DNA of 64,000 bases from JAWLGZ01 sp041690635 (lineage in GTDB: Bacteria > Pseudomonadota > Gammaproteobacteria > Thiohalomonadales > Thiohalomonadaceae). Made by a program: the position numbers and the translations under genes. The notes below the pieces were generated by a model, which saw only the letters and a program-made list of their open reading frames with translations, was not told the origin of the DNA and did not search any database. The stretch is from the NCBI GenBank assembly GCA_041690635.1, contig JAWLGZ010000005.1, positions 248,001 to 312,000 on the forward strand, read 5' to 3'. Position 1 is the first letter of the stretch; each line of letters starts with the position of its first letter. Positions 1-8,302 of this stretch are shown one piece after another.

Positions 1-467
1 TCGATGCCATTGCGAACGAGGTGGATCTGGGCATCCCGAAGGCGGAGTTCGGTGCGGATATGCTCGGCAATGTGCTCACAGACGGCGATGATGTGCCGGC
101 CGTAGACATTGTGGCGGGAGCGGGCGGCACGTCGGCTCTGCCGGCCGTGCATGGTCGACACGTAGGTTACCGGGACCATTCGGCTCACGATGTTGGCGAT
201 CCAGCTCGCCGCACGTGAATGCGCGTGGATCAGATCGACCTCCTCCTCACGACAGAGCCGCGCGAGGCGGCGAATGTTGCGCACACGGTTGACCAGCGAG
301 CGGTCGTGGATACGCATTGGGATGTACCGGCCTTCGGTGGCGACGCTCAGCGTGTCCGAAACGATCAGACACTCGTGCCCCTGTTCCACTTGGCAGCGGA
401 TCAGCCCTGCGGCATACACCTCCGGTCCGGTGAGGTGGGTTTGCGACAGCAGGTGAAGGATCTTCAT
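1..467 (-). CDS. Glycosyltransferase family 4, N-terminal part (cut by window edge)
   Basis: Read on the minus strand from an ATG at 467 with a GGAAGG ribosome site just upstream; the frame runs off the window at base 1, so about 155 residues are visible. The protein begins MKILHLLSQTHLTGPE, the usual opening of GT-B fold GT4 enzymes, followed by HAHSRAASWIANIVSR and VSTMHGRQS, typical of the acceptor-binding N-terminal domain. Its start overlaps the stop of the upstream GT9 gene by 4 bases (ATGA), so the two are translationally coupled. It probably adds a sugar to the LPS core; donor and acceptor cannot be told, as the nucleotide-sugar-binding C-terminal half is outside the window. Confidence 0.85.
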   Translation of the reverse strand, partial: MKILHLLSQTHLTGPEVYAAGLIRCQVEQGHECLIVSDTLSVATEGRYIPMRIHDRSLVNRVRNIRRLARLCREEEVDLIHAHSRAASWIANIVSRMVPVTYVSTMHGRQSRRAARSRHNVYGRHIIAVCEHIAEHIRTELRLRDAQIHLVRNGI

Positions 468-1483
468 GCCGCCTTCCGCACGCTCTTCAACATCCCGGCG
501 CTCGACTCGAATACCTCATCCACCGAGGGCAGTTCGCCGTCGGGTCGGAACACCGCATCATGGCGGCCGTCCCGCGGCCAGTAGGTGTAGGGGATGGTGG
601 AGAAGAAGATGCCGACGGTGGGGGTACCGGCGGCGATGGCAGCATTGCGGACACCGGTATCGTTGGCCACCACCAGTGAGGCGCCCTGCAACAGCGACAT
701 CAGCTCATCAAGACTGGCTGTCTTCGCTCCCTCCACATTGGGGAGGTCACCCTGGGCGCTCAGGATATCGTCAATCGACTCCCACTCCTTGACCCCCTCA
801 AGAACCACATGGTCGTGGTCCGGGTAGCGCTCCGCCATCCGCGCCACCAAATCGGCAAACCGTTCGTGCGGCCAGCATTTGCCGGGAATGGATGCGGAGG
901 GGAAATAGACCACGTAGGGACGCGGCCGTTGGAGAGGGGACGATGTCAGCGCAAAGTCGAGAGGGTGGCGGGTGTGGAAACCGAAGAGGTGGAGCATGTC
1001 CATCATCACGTCGGCCTCGAAGCGGAATTCGCTACGCAGGACCGCGACATCGTACAAGAGCGGGCGCTGCCAGGCGTGGTACGGGAAGCCGACCTTGAGC
1101 CCGGCTTTGTTCAGCAGACAGAGCCAGTAGGAGCGGGTGGTACCGGCCGCATCGAACAGGATGTCGTGGTAGCCGAGCGCCCGCCCGGCGGCTATCTGCT
1201 CGCGCAGGGATGCCTGTCGATTGTCACTGCCGATGGCAACATGCACCCGGTCGACGAGATCCGTCGGTGCGCCGTAGGTGTAGTTGCTGACCAGGCTGAG
1301 CGTAATCGACGCATTCGGAAAGTGGCGGCGCACCTCGTGAATGAAAGGGCGCGTGATGATCATGTCGCCGATGGCGGCATGACGGATGATCGCAATCGAC
1401 TCGACGCGCTCGGGGTTCAGCCGGGCCGCTTTTTCGCGACCTTTCCGGGACGCCCATGCGCCCCGTACAAACCACAATTTCAT
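464..1483 (-). CDS. Glycosyltransferase family 9 (heptosyltransferase-like)
   Basis: 339 residues with the GT9 architecture: N-terminal IAIIRHAAIGDMIITRPF (donor-domain first loop) and C-terminal VVANDTGVRNAAIAAGTPTV, matching the ADP-heptose site motif of LPS heptosyltransferases (usually D-S/T-G near the C-terminus). It lacks the Cys-rich region of WaaF, so it is not a second waaF. It heads the minus-strand pair with the truncated GT4 gene and is divergent from another GT9 gene at 1567. A role in adding heptose or a related sugar to LPS core is inferred from family and location; the exact linkage is unknown. Confidence 0.88.
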   Translation of the reverse strand: MKLWFVRGAWASRKGREKAARLNPERVESIAIIRHAAIGDMIITRPFIHEVRRHFPNASITLSLVSNYTYGAPTDLVDRVHVAIGSDNRQASLREQIAAGRALGYHDILFDAAGTTRSYWLCLLNKAGLKVGFPYHAWQRPLLYDVAVLRSEFRFEADVMMDMLHLFGFHTRHPLDFALTSSPLQRPRPYVVYFPSASIPGKCWPHERFADLVARMAERYPDHDHVVLEGVKEWESIDDILSAQGDLPNVEGAKTASLDELMSLLQGASLVVANDTGVRNAAIAAGTPTVGIFFSTIPYTYWPRDGRHDAVFRPDGELPSVDEVFESSAGMLKSVRKAA

Positions 1484-1513
1484 ACCTGTGTCCCGTTCAC
1501 ATCATCTCGACGG

Positions 1514-1543
1514 CAGACAGCCGTTGGCGGGCCTGCCTATAAT
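1514..1543 (+). promoter_or_regulatory. Putative sigma-70 promoter for the GT9 gene at 1567
   Basis: A perfect TATAAT -10 box lies at 1538-1543. CAGACA at 1514-1519 (4 of 6 matches to TTGACA) sits 18 bases upstream. The GT9 ATG follows at 1567, giving a short leader. The region also separates two divergent genes. Confidence 0.5.
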
Positions 1544-1566
1544 GCCCCGAATCCGCGGGTACGATT

Positions 1567-2598
1567 ATGAAACCGACTCCCGAGCGAATCCTCATCATTC
1601 GCAACGACAAACTGGGCGACTTCACTCTCAGCCTGCCGGTCTTCACTCAACTCAGGCAGCACCTGCCCGGCGCCGAACTGCACGCACTGGTGCCTGCCTA
1701 TACCCGACCGGTGGCAGAGGCGTGTCCCGCCATCGATGCCACCGTGATTGACCCCGGCCCCGGCGCAGGATTCAGGGCACAGTCACTTCTCGCCCGTGAA
1801 CTGCGGCGCAACCGCTATGACGCAGCGCTGACGCTCTTCTCCACAACCCGGGTCGGTCTGCTGCTTCTGACCGTCGGCATCCCCTACCGTTTGGCGCCGG
1901 CGACCAAACTTTCTCAGCTATTCTACAACCACCGCCACACCCAGCGGCGGTCGCGTTCGGAAAAGCCGGAGTACCGCTACAACCTTGATCTCGCCGAGCG
2001 GCTGCTGGTGGACTTCGGCATTGCCGCGCCCCGACGGCCGGAGCCGCCCTATCTCCAGTTCGATAGCGGAGAACTCGGCCGCGTCGGCGACCAGTTCGCC
2101 CACGAGCACGGCTTCCCGCCAGACCGGCGGCTGATCTTTCTGCATCCGGGGAGCGGCGGCTCCGCGCCCAACCTCTCGCTGGAACAGTATGCAGCGCTGG
2201 CAAAGGGGCTCGCTCTCGGCGAGCGCTACGCCCTGGTGATCTCCGCGGGTCCGGATGAGTTCGATACCGCCAGGCGGCTGTCGGACATGATACCGGACGT
2301 ACGACACCGCATATATCACTCGCAGGCCGGTCTCACCCGCTTTGCCATGCACATCGCGCTCGCCCATCTGTTCATCGGCGGCTCCACCGGGCCGCTGCAC
2401 ATCGCCGGCGCGCTCGATTGCCGCACCGCCGGTTTCTACACGCGCCGGCGGTCGGCCACGTCGCTCCGCTGGCAGACCTTGGCGCGGGACGAGCGCCGGC
2501 TTGCCTTTGAGCCGCCATTGTCCGCCGGCGAAACGGAGATGGCGGCGATCGACGTGGACGCCGCCGCACGAGAGATCAACGCAAAGCTACTGGCCTGA
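1567..2598 (+). CDS. Glycosyltransferase family 9 (heptosyltransferase-like)
   Basis: 343 residues. N-terminal ILIIRNDKLGDFTLSLPVF is the GT9 donor-domain signature (R-x-D-x-x-G-D), and IFLHPGSGGSAPNLS and FIGGSTGPLHIAGALD in the C-terminal half match the ADP-heptose-binding region (S-T-G-P-x-H-I-A). It is a monocistronic plus-strand gene, with its own good -10 box, inside a minus-strand LPS cluster. It converges on the GT2 gene with a 12-base overlap of the 3' ends. It likely acts in LPS core or O-antigen assembly on the cytoplasmic face of the inner membrane; the acceptor is unknown. Confidence 0.87.
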   Translation: MKPTPERILIIRNDKLGDFTLSLPVFTQLRQHLPGAELHALVPAYTRPVAEACPAIDATVIDPGPGAGFRAQSLLARELRRNRYDAALTLFSTTRVGLLLLTVGIPYRLAPATKLSQLFYNHRHTQRRSRSEKPEYRYNLDLAERLLVDFGIAAPRRPEPPYLQFDSGELGRVGDQFAHEHGFPPDRRLIFLHPGSGGSAPNLSLEQYAALAKGLALGERYALVISAGPDEFDTARRLSDMIPDVRHRIYHSQAGLTRFAMHIALAHLFIGGSTGPLHIAGALDCRTAGFYTRRRSATSLRWQTLARDERRLAFEPPLSAGETEMAAIDVDAAAREINAKLLA

Positions 2599-3357
2599 CC
2601 GCCGTAAATAGTTGCGGATCCAGAGATCGGCGTATTTGGCGAAGGTCGAGTGGGCGGAGAGCAGCGCCAGCAGCAGTCCGTGGCGGCCGTCGAGAAAGCC
2701 GCCCCGCAGCAGGTACATGCGGACGAAGCAGCCGAACCCATGCCAGAGGCCGTTGAGGAGGGATGTACGCTTGCCGCGCGCCACGCGCTGGTGACCGAAC
2801 TCGGCGGCGTACTGGGCCGATTTGACCAGGTAGTGCTCCAGGCTGCGATAGGTGTAGTGGAGCAGATCACCCTTTAGCCGGCCGATCGTCACTCCGGCGT
2901 CGAAACCCAGCTTCTCATGGACCCGCTCGTCGCCGTAGCGGGCCCGCTCCCGCGGATAGAGACGTACCTTGTGGGCCGGGTACCAGCCGCCGTGGCGAAT
3001 GAACTTGCCGAAGCACCACGGCAGGATCGGCATCTCCCAGGCCCGGCTGCGATCATCCTGCCGGACCACGGCGAGGATCTCCTCCCTGAGTGGATCGGAG
3101 ATCCGCTCGTCGGCATCGATCATCAGGATCCAGTCGCCTGTGGCATGGAACTGGGCCCGCTGGCGCTGGATACCGAATCCCTGCCAGTCGGCCTCGACGA
3201 ACACCTTGTCGGTGTGGCGGCGTGCCCGCTCGACGGTGTCATCGAGGCTGCCGCCGTCGACCACCACGATCTCGTCGACCCAGCCGAGGGCGGCGAGGCA
3301 CTCGTCGATGATCTCCGCCTCGTCCTTGACGATCAGCGCCGCGGTCAGTCTAGTCAT
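2587..3357 (-). CDS. Glycosyltransferase family 2 (WaaE/KdtX-like LPS core transferase)
   Basis: 256 residues from the ATG at 3357; an in-frame extension further upstream would run through the WaaL-type gene and looks non-coding. Motifs: LIVKDEAEIIDECL at the start, VVVDGGSLDDT (34-41 region) and MIDADERIS with the DAD metal and nucleotide-sugar motif at 81-83, all typical of GT-A fold GT2 enzymes. The full pattern, including the WQGFGIQRQRA segment, resembles WaaE/KdtX enzymes that glucosylate the inner core. Start overlaps the end of the upstream WaaL-like gene by 8 bases, indicating one operon waaF-waaL-GT2. Confidence 0.88.
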   Translation of the reverse strand: MTRLTAALIVKDEAEIIDECLAALGWVDEIVVVDGGSLDDTVERARRHTDKVFVEADWQGFGIQRQRAQFHATGDWILMIDADERISDPLREEILAVVRQDDRSRAWEMPILPWCFGKFIRHGGWYPAHKVRLYPRERARYGDERVHEKLGFDAGVTIGRLKGDLLHYTYRSLEHYLVKSAQYAAEFGHQRVARGKRTSLLNGLWHGFGCFVRMYLLRGGFLDGRHGLLLALLSAHSTFAKYADLWIRNYLRRSGQ

Positions 3358-4720
3358 GCGCTTGAGCGTGCTTGCGGTACATGAGCGAACCCATGGCCAC
3401 GCAGAGGGTGAGCAGGAGAATCGAGGTGAAGTTCCCCTTGATAATAACCGAGCCATCCACCAGTGACACGGTCGCGATGCCCACCAGATGGATGACGCCG
3501 AGCGCGGCACTTCCTCCGAGGTCACGCCGGCTCAGGAACAGATACAGGGGAAGGGCCAGCATGGCGAGGAAAAGGGTGAAGCCGAGAATACCTTTTGAAA
3601 CCCAGGCTTCCAGATAGGCGTTATGAGGATGACCATGGTGGGCGACCTCCGGATGGACGTGACCCTGTTCGACATGGGATTGGGCTGCGTCGGTGTAGTT
3701 TCCTCGCCCCACACCGGAGATGGGGTGCTCGCTTATGATGAACAGCGCGGTACGCCACATCTCGATGCGTACCCGGTCATCGGCGAGCTTGCCTGGAGTA
3801 CGGCTGGGGTCCTCCAGCGCGAAGTAGGTGGCAGCCTCCTGGTGGACACGATCCACACGATGTTTTACGAAATCGGAGCCCAGGTAGGCGCCGGTGGGGA
3901 TGGTACAAGACAAGGCCAGTGTTACCACAAGCCATCGGCCGCGCAGGAACGTAAGTGCCCAGAAGACGCTCATCGCGATAACGGCCAGGTAACCCGCGCG
4001 GGAACCCGTCAGGCCCAAAGCAACCAGTGCCGCTACTATCGCAGCGCCATGCAACAGGCGCCATGCGAGCGCCTTTTCATAACGCAGTCCCACCGCACTT
4101 GCGACGACCAGAAACGCTGCGTAAGGGCCGAAAAGGGTCGGCCCGTAAATGCCCATCGCCTGAAAAAAGCCAAGCACCCGGATGTCATACACCGCCTGGG
4201 CGCATGCAACAAACCCTCCGATGGCAGCGCCCCGAACCAGCCAAATCCAGAGCCCCGGGTATTGTCGCACCATGAGGTAGATGGGGATGGCGAGCAAATA
4301 GCGAATCTCTACCCCCAGGTACCGCCCCCCGTCATGTCCGAACTCGCTGAACAACAGGCCCAACGGATAAAGCAGAAAGAATCCCCCGAAAATCCATAAC
4401 AGCACCTTCTCGGACCGTTCCAGTGTGTATTCACGAGGCTTGAAGAGAAGGTAGAGGGCCGTGAGCGTTATCAGAACGAATAGAGTGCTGAACCAGTGTC
4501 TTACACTGAGCCCGGCCATCGGAAAGAGAAAGACCAGGGTATGGATCCAAAGTTGAAGGCGAGGTGTGGACGCAATGGCTGCAACACCCATCGGAGGATG
4601 GGCTGTCCTGTTGCAGGTAGCCACGGCTTGGTGAAGCCATTTCGAAACATGGGCAAACAAGGGAATGGATCGACCCTCAACGCCGTATGTGGCGGAGGAG
4701 TCAGAAACTCGAGTGATCAT
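3350..4720 (-). CDS. O-antigen ligase (WaaL/Wzy family) membrane protein
   Basis: 456 residues from ATG 4720; this start overlaps the 3' end of waaF by 20 bases. A later ATG at 4591 is an alternative, since the hydrophobic part begins after it. About ten to twelve transmembrane segments are visible, with a large periplasmic loop carrying ISGVGRGNYTDAAQ and HPHNAYLEAWVSKGI. The H-x-H-N-x-x-L-E pattern is typical of the Wzy_C ligase/polymerase family. Position between waaF and a core GT2 favours WaaL, which joins O-antigen from undecaprenyl diphosphate to lipid A-core, over a Wzy polymerase. The family is very divergent, so the acceptor is not proven. Confidence 0.82.
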   Translation of the reverse strand: MITRVSDSSATYGVEGRSIPLFAHVSKWLHQAVATCNRTAHPPMGVAAIASTPRLQLWIHTLVFLFPMAGLSVRHWFSTLFVLITLTALYLLFKPREYTLERSEKVLLWIFGGFFLLYPLGLLFSEFGHDGGRYLGVEIRYLLAIPIYLMVRQYPGLWIWLVRGAAIGGFVACAQAVYDIRVLGFFQAMGIYGPTLFGPYAAFLVVASAVGLRYEKALAWRLLHGAAIVAALVALGLTGSRAGYLAVIAMSVFWALTFLRGRWLVVTLALSCTIPTGAYLGSDFVKHRVDRVHQEAATYFALEDPSRTPGKLADDRVRIEMWRTALFIISEHPISGVGRGNYTDAAQSHVEQGHVHPEVAHHGHPHNAYLEAWVSKGILGFTLFLAMLALPLYLFLSRRDLGGSAALGVIHLVGIATVSLVDGSVIIKGNFTSILLLTLCVAMGSLMYRKHAQAHD

Positions 4721-5828
4721 TGCTGAGTCGAACCATACAACGGGTGAACACATCGTCCACTGAAATTCCGTTTAGGCATTCGGTGTTCCCCAATGGACAC
4801 TCGCGTTTGAAGCAGGGGCTGCACTCCAGTCCGAGATAAAACACGGCGGCGTCATCCGACAGTGGTGGTGTATAGCCGGGTGATGACGAGCCGTAGATTG
4901 CGGCCAGAGGGCGTCCGACGGCGGCCGCGACATGCATCAGGCCCGAATCGTTGGTGACAACGGTATCACAAGAGGCGATCAGGTCCACGGCATCGACGAG
5001 ACGGGTGTGACCGCACAGGTTGTGTACATCGGGCTCCAGGCCTGCCGCAATCTGTTGTGCAATGTCGTGATCCCTGCCCGAACCGAAAATCCAGACCTGA
5101 TATCCCTCGCGAACCAGTCGCACTGCCAGATCGCGGTAATGCTGAGCAGGCCACTGCTTGGCCGGGCCGTATTCGGCACCCGGCATGAATCCGATAATGG
5201 GGCGACTGCGTTCAAGCTTGAGCTGCGTCATCACCCGTTCCCGATTGGTCTCGTCCACCATCAGGCGCGGCTTCGGAATCGGCGGCGGAAGTACGGCATC
5301 GCGCGGCAGGCCGAGGGCGACGTAGCGCTGTACGGTCTGGGCCAGTCGGCTCTTGTCAAGCGCACGGATATCGTTGAGCAGGCCATAGCGCAGTTCGCCG
5401 CGGTACCCTGTACGGATGCGGGCCCCGGTGAGAAAGGGGATGAGCGCGGCCTTGAATGAGCGGGGGGTAACGATCGCCCGGTCGTACCGGCGGCCCCGCA
5501 GTTGGCGGCCGAGCCGAACGCGTTTGCCGAGGCCAAACTCGCCGTGGCCGATCGGGACCACGATGGCCTCGTCGACCTCCGGCATCCGCTCGATCAGCGG
5601 GACCGACCAGGCCGGCGCCAGCACGTCGATGCGCGCGCCGGGGAAGCGTTGGAGCAGGGTTATGTAGAGCGCCTGAGTCATGACCATGTCGCCTACCCAG
5701 GCCGGTCCGACCACCAAAATGCGCTCCCCATCTCTCCGTTCGGATGGGCCGCGGGGTGGGTGCGGAGGAGGGGCGGGAGAGGGGGGGTCGGAAACGGGCA
5801 CAGTCACATCACTCGGCAGGGGGACCAT
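4701..5828 (-). CDS. waaF: ADP-heptose:LPS heptosyltransferase II
   Basis: 375 residues. Signature WaaF motifs are all present: LVVGPAWVGDMVMTQALY (38-55), GAEYGPAKQWP (217-227), TNDSGLMHVAAA (292-303), SSSPGYTPPLS (314-324) and the C-terminal Cys cluster C336, C339, C344, C351. It transfers the second L-glycero-D-manno-heptose to the Kdo2-lipid A core in the cytoplasm. The first 35 residues are Pro-rich and not part of the normal fold; no better in-frame ATG exists before ERILVV, so a GTG or other internal start is possible. It leads the operon waaF-waaL-GT2 and is divergent from hldE. Confidence 0.95.
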   Translation of the reverse strand: MVPLPSDVTVPVSDPPSPAPPPHPPRGPSERRDGERILVVGPAWVGDMVMTQALYITLLQRFPGARIDVLAPAWSVPLIERMPEVDEAIVVPIGHGEFGLGKRVRLGRQLRGRRYDRAIVTPRSFKAALIPFLTGARIRTGYRGELRYGLLNDIRALDKSRLAQTVQRYVALGLPRDAVLPPPIPKPRLMVDETNRERVMTQLKLERSRPIIGFMPGAEYGPAKQWPAQHYRDLAVRLVREGYQVWIFGSGRDHDIAQQIAAGLEPDVHNLCGHTRLVDAVDLIASCDTVVTNDSGLMHVAAAVGRPLAAIYGSSSPGYTPPLSDDAAVFYLGLECSPCFKRECPLGNTECLNGISVDDVFTRCMVRLSNDHSSF

Positions 5829-5850
5829 TTTACCGGCCGCCGGCGGAGCC

Positions 5851-5880
5851 GGACAAGGCGCCGGGCCGATATGGTATTAT
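5851..5880 (+). promoter_or_regulatory. Possible promoter of hldE operon
   Basis: TATTAT at 5875-5880 resembles a -10 box. GGACAA at 5851-5856, 18 bases upstream, is a weak -35. The hldE ATG is at 5908. The site lies in the 79-base gap between divergent waaF and hldE. Confidence 0.3.
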
Positions 5881-5907
5881 CGCCCCTTTGGTCCTGTGCC
5901 CCGTTCC

Positions 5908-7338
5908 ATGAAGCTGCACATCCCCCCTTTCGCCGATGCCCGTGTCCTTATCGTCGGCGACGTCATGCTGGATCGCTACTGGCATGGCGACACCTCCCGT
6001 ATCTCGCCCGAGGCCCCCGTTCCGGTGGTCCGCGTGGACGACGCCGAGGAGCGCCCCGGCGGCGCCGGCAACGTGGCGCTCAACATTGCCGCACTCGGTG
6101 CGAATGCCACCGTCATGGGGCTGACCGGCGACGACGAGGCGGCTGCGAGCCTGGAACGGGTGCTCGCGCACGCCGGCGTCACCTGCCGCTTTATACGGGT
6201 GCCGGACTACCCCACCGTGACCAAGCTGCGGGTGATGAGCCGCCACCAGCAGCTCATCCGCCTTGATTTCGAAAACGGCTTCGCCGACATCGACTCCACG
6301 CCGCTCCTGGAGAAGTTCACAAGGCAGCTCGAAACGGCCGACGTGGTGGTCCTCTCCGACTACGGCAAAGGGACCCTGACGCACGGCCGTGACCTTATCG
6401 ACACCGCGCGGGCTGCCGGCAAGCCGGTTTTGGTGGACCCCAAGAGCAACGACTTCGGCATCTACCGGGGGGCCGCCCTGATCACCCCCAACCTCAAGGA
6501 GTTCGAGGCGGTGGTCGGCCACTGCCGCGACGAGGCCGATCTGGTGGAGCGCGGCATGCGCCTGATCGAACAGGAGTCGCTGGGCGGTCTGCTGATTACC
6601 CGTAGCGAACAGGGGATGACCCTGCTGCAGGCGGGGCACGCGGCGCTCCACCTGCCGACCCGGGCCCGCGAGGTGTTCGATGTCACCGGTGCGGGGGACA
6701 CGGTCATCTCCGTTCTGGCAGCGGCCCTGGGTGCCGGGCTCTCGCTGCCTGAGGCGACGGCGCTCTCCAACATCGGCGCCGGCGTGGTGGTCGGAAAACT
6801 GGGCACCGCCACGGTGACGGTCCCGGAGATCCGCCGGGCGGTGCACGAACACGAGGACTCCCTGCGCGGCGTTCTGACCGAGGAACAGCTGCTGCTGTCG
6901 GTGGAGGACGCCCGCGCCCACGGTGAGAGCGTGGTGATGACCAACGGCTGCTTCGACATCCTCCACGAGGGGCATGTGGCCTATCTGGAGGAGGCGCGCA
7001 AGCTGGGTGACCGCCTGATCGTGGCGGTCAACGACGACGACTCGGTGCGCCGGCTCAAGGGGGCCAGCCGTCCCATCAACCCGCTCGACCGGCGCATGGC
7101 GGTGCTGGCCGGCCTGGCGGCGGTGGACTGGGTGGTCCCGTTCAGCGAGGACACCCCCGAGCGGCTCATCTGCTCGGTACAGCCCGACATCCTGGTCAAG
7201 GGCGGCGACTACCGTCCCGAAGAGGTCGCCGGTTTCGACTGCGTCACCGCTGCCGGCGGCGAGGTCCGCATCCTCCAGTTTCTCGATGGCTGCTCCACCA
7301 GCCAGATCATCGACACCATCCGCAGCATCCCGGAATGA
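5908..7338 (+). CDS. hldE: Bifunctional heptose-7-phosphate kinase / heptose-1-phosphate adenylyltransferase
   Basis: 476 residues from ATG 5908, almost exactly the E. coli length; a longer frame upstream would overlap waaF and is rejected. The N-terminal PfkB-type kinase has VGDVMLDRYWHGDTSRISPE and the catalytic TGAGD motif near 258-265. The C-terminal cytidylyltransferase-like domain starts near 340 with TNGCFDILHEGHVAYLEEA (HxGH). It makes ADP-D-glycero-beta-D-manno-heptose precursor for LPS core. First gene of the operon hldE-hldD-carbamoyltransferase; hldD follows after 13 bases. Confidence 0.97.
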   Translation: MKLHIPPFADARVLIVGDVMLDRYWHGDTSRISPEAPVPVVRVDDAEERPGGAGNVALNIAALGANATVMGLTGDDEAAASLERVLAHAGVTCRFIRVPDYPTVTKLRVMSRHQQLIRLDFENGFADIDSTPLLEKFTRQLETADVVVLSDYGKGTLTHGRDLIDTARAAGKPVLVDPKSNDFGIYRGAALITPNLKEFEAVVGHCRDEADLVERGMRLIEQESLGGLLITRSEQGMTLLQAGHAALHLPTRAREVFDVTGAGDTVISVLAAALGAGLSLPEATALSNIGAGVVVGKLGTATVTVPEIRRAVHEHEDSLRGVLTEEQLLLSVEDARAHGESVVMTNGCFDILHEGHVAYLEEARKLGDRLIVAVNDDDSVRRLKGASRPINPLDRRMAVLAGLAAVDWVVPFSEDTPERLICSVQPDILVKGGDYRPEEVAGFDCVTAAGGEVRILQFLDGCSTSQIIDTIRSIPE

Positions 7339-7351
7339 GGAGAAGCCAAAC

Positions 7352-8299
7352 GTGATCATCGTGACCGGCGGCGCCGGTTTCATCGGCAGTAACATCGTCA
7401 AGGCGCTCAATGACCGCGGCGAGACCGACATCATCGTGGTGGACGACCTGGAGGACGGCACCAAGTTTCGCAACATCGCGGACCTGGAGATCGCCGACTA
7501 CCTGGACAAGGACGACTTTCTCGATCGCATCCTGGCGGGCGATGAGTGGGGGGGCAGCGTGCGCGCCATCTTCCACGAGGGGGCGTGTTCCTCCACCACC
7601 GAGTGGGACGGCCGCATGATGATGGAGAACAACTACGAGTACTCCAAGGCGCTGCTGCACTGGTGCCTGGAGCACCGTGTGGCCTATCTCTACGCCTCCT
7701 CCGCCTCGGTCTACGGCGGCGGTACCGTGTTCAGCGAGCGGCGCGAGCACGAGGAGCCGTTGAACGTCTACGGCTACTCCAAGTTCCTGTTCGACCAGTA
7801 CGTGCGGCGCCTGCTGCCGACCGCACGCAGCCAGGTGGTCGGCTTCCGCTACTTCAACGTCTATGGGCCGCGCGAGCAGCACAAGGGGACCATGGCCTCG
7901 GTCGCCTTCCACTTCAACAACCAGATCAAGGCGGAGGGGCGCTGCCGTCTGTTCGAGGGGTGCGACGGCTACGGCAACGGCGAGCAGCGGCGCGACTTCG
8001 TCTTCGTCGGTGACTGCGTGGACGTGAACCTCTGGTTCATGGACCACCCGGAGCGCTCTGGCATCTTCAATCTGGGCACCGGCCGCTCGCAGGCGTTCAA
8101 CGATGTGGCCAACGCGGCGATCGCCTGGCACGGCCGCGGCGAGATCGAATACGTCCCCTTCCCCGACCACCTCAAAGGACGCTATCAGAGCTTTACCGAG
8201 GCGGACATCTCCGCCCTGCGCCAGGCCGGCTTTGATGCGCCGTTCAAAACGGTGGAGGAGGGGGTCAAACTCTACCTCGACTGGCTCAACCGGGGCTGA
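7352..8299 (+). CDS. hldD: ADP-L-glycero-D-manno-heptose 6-epimerase
   Basis: 315 residues from a GTG at 7352 preceded by AGGAG at 7338-7342; E. coli HldD has 310. Extended SDR fold: TGGAGFIGSN near the start binds NADP, and Y140-x3-K144 in YGYSKFLFDQY matches the E. coli catalytic residues in number. Further HldD hallmarks are FHEGACSSTTEWDG and FRYFNVYGPREQHKG. It converts ADP-D,D-heptose to ADP-L,D-heptose, the donor for waaF. The next gene starts 3 bases after its stop, so translation is likely coupled. Confidence 0.97.
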   Translation: MIIVTGGAGFIGSNIVKALNDRGETDIIVVDDLEDGTKFRNIADLEIADYLDKDDFLDRILAGDEWGGSVRAIFHEGACSSTTEWDGRMMMENNYEYSKALLHWCLEHRVAYLYASSASVYGGGTVFSERREHEEPLNVYGYSKFLFDQYVRRLLPTARSQVVGFRYFNVYGPREQHKGTMASVAFHFNNQIKAEGRCRLFEGCDGYGNGEQRRDFVFVGDCVDVNLWFMDHPERSGIFNLGTGRSQAFNDVANAAIAWHGRGEIEYVPFPDHLKGRYQSFTEADISALRQAGFDAPFKTVEEGVKLYLDWLNRG

Positions 8300-8302
8300 T
8301 CC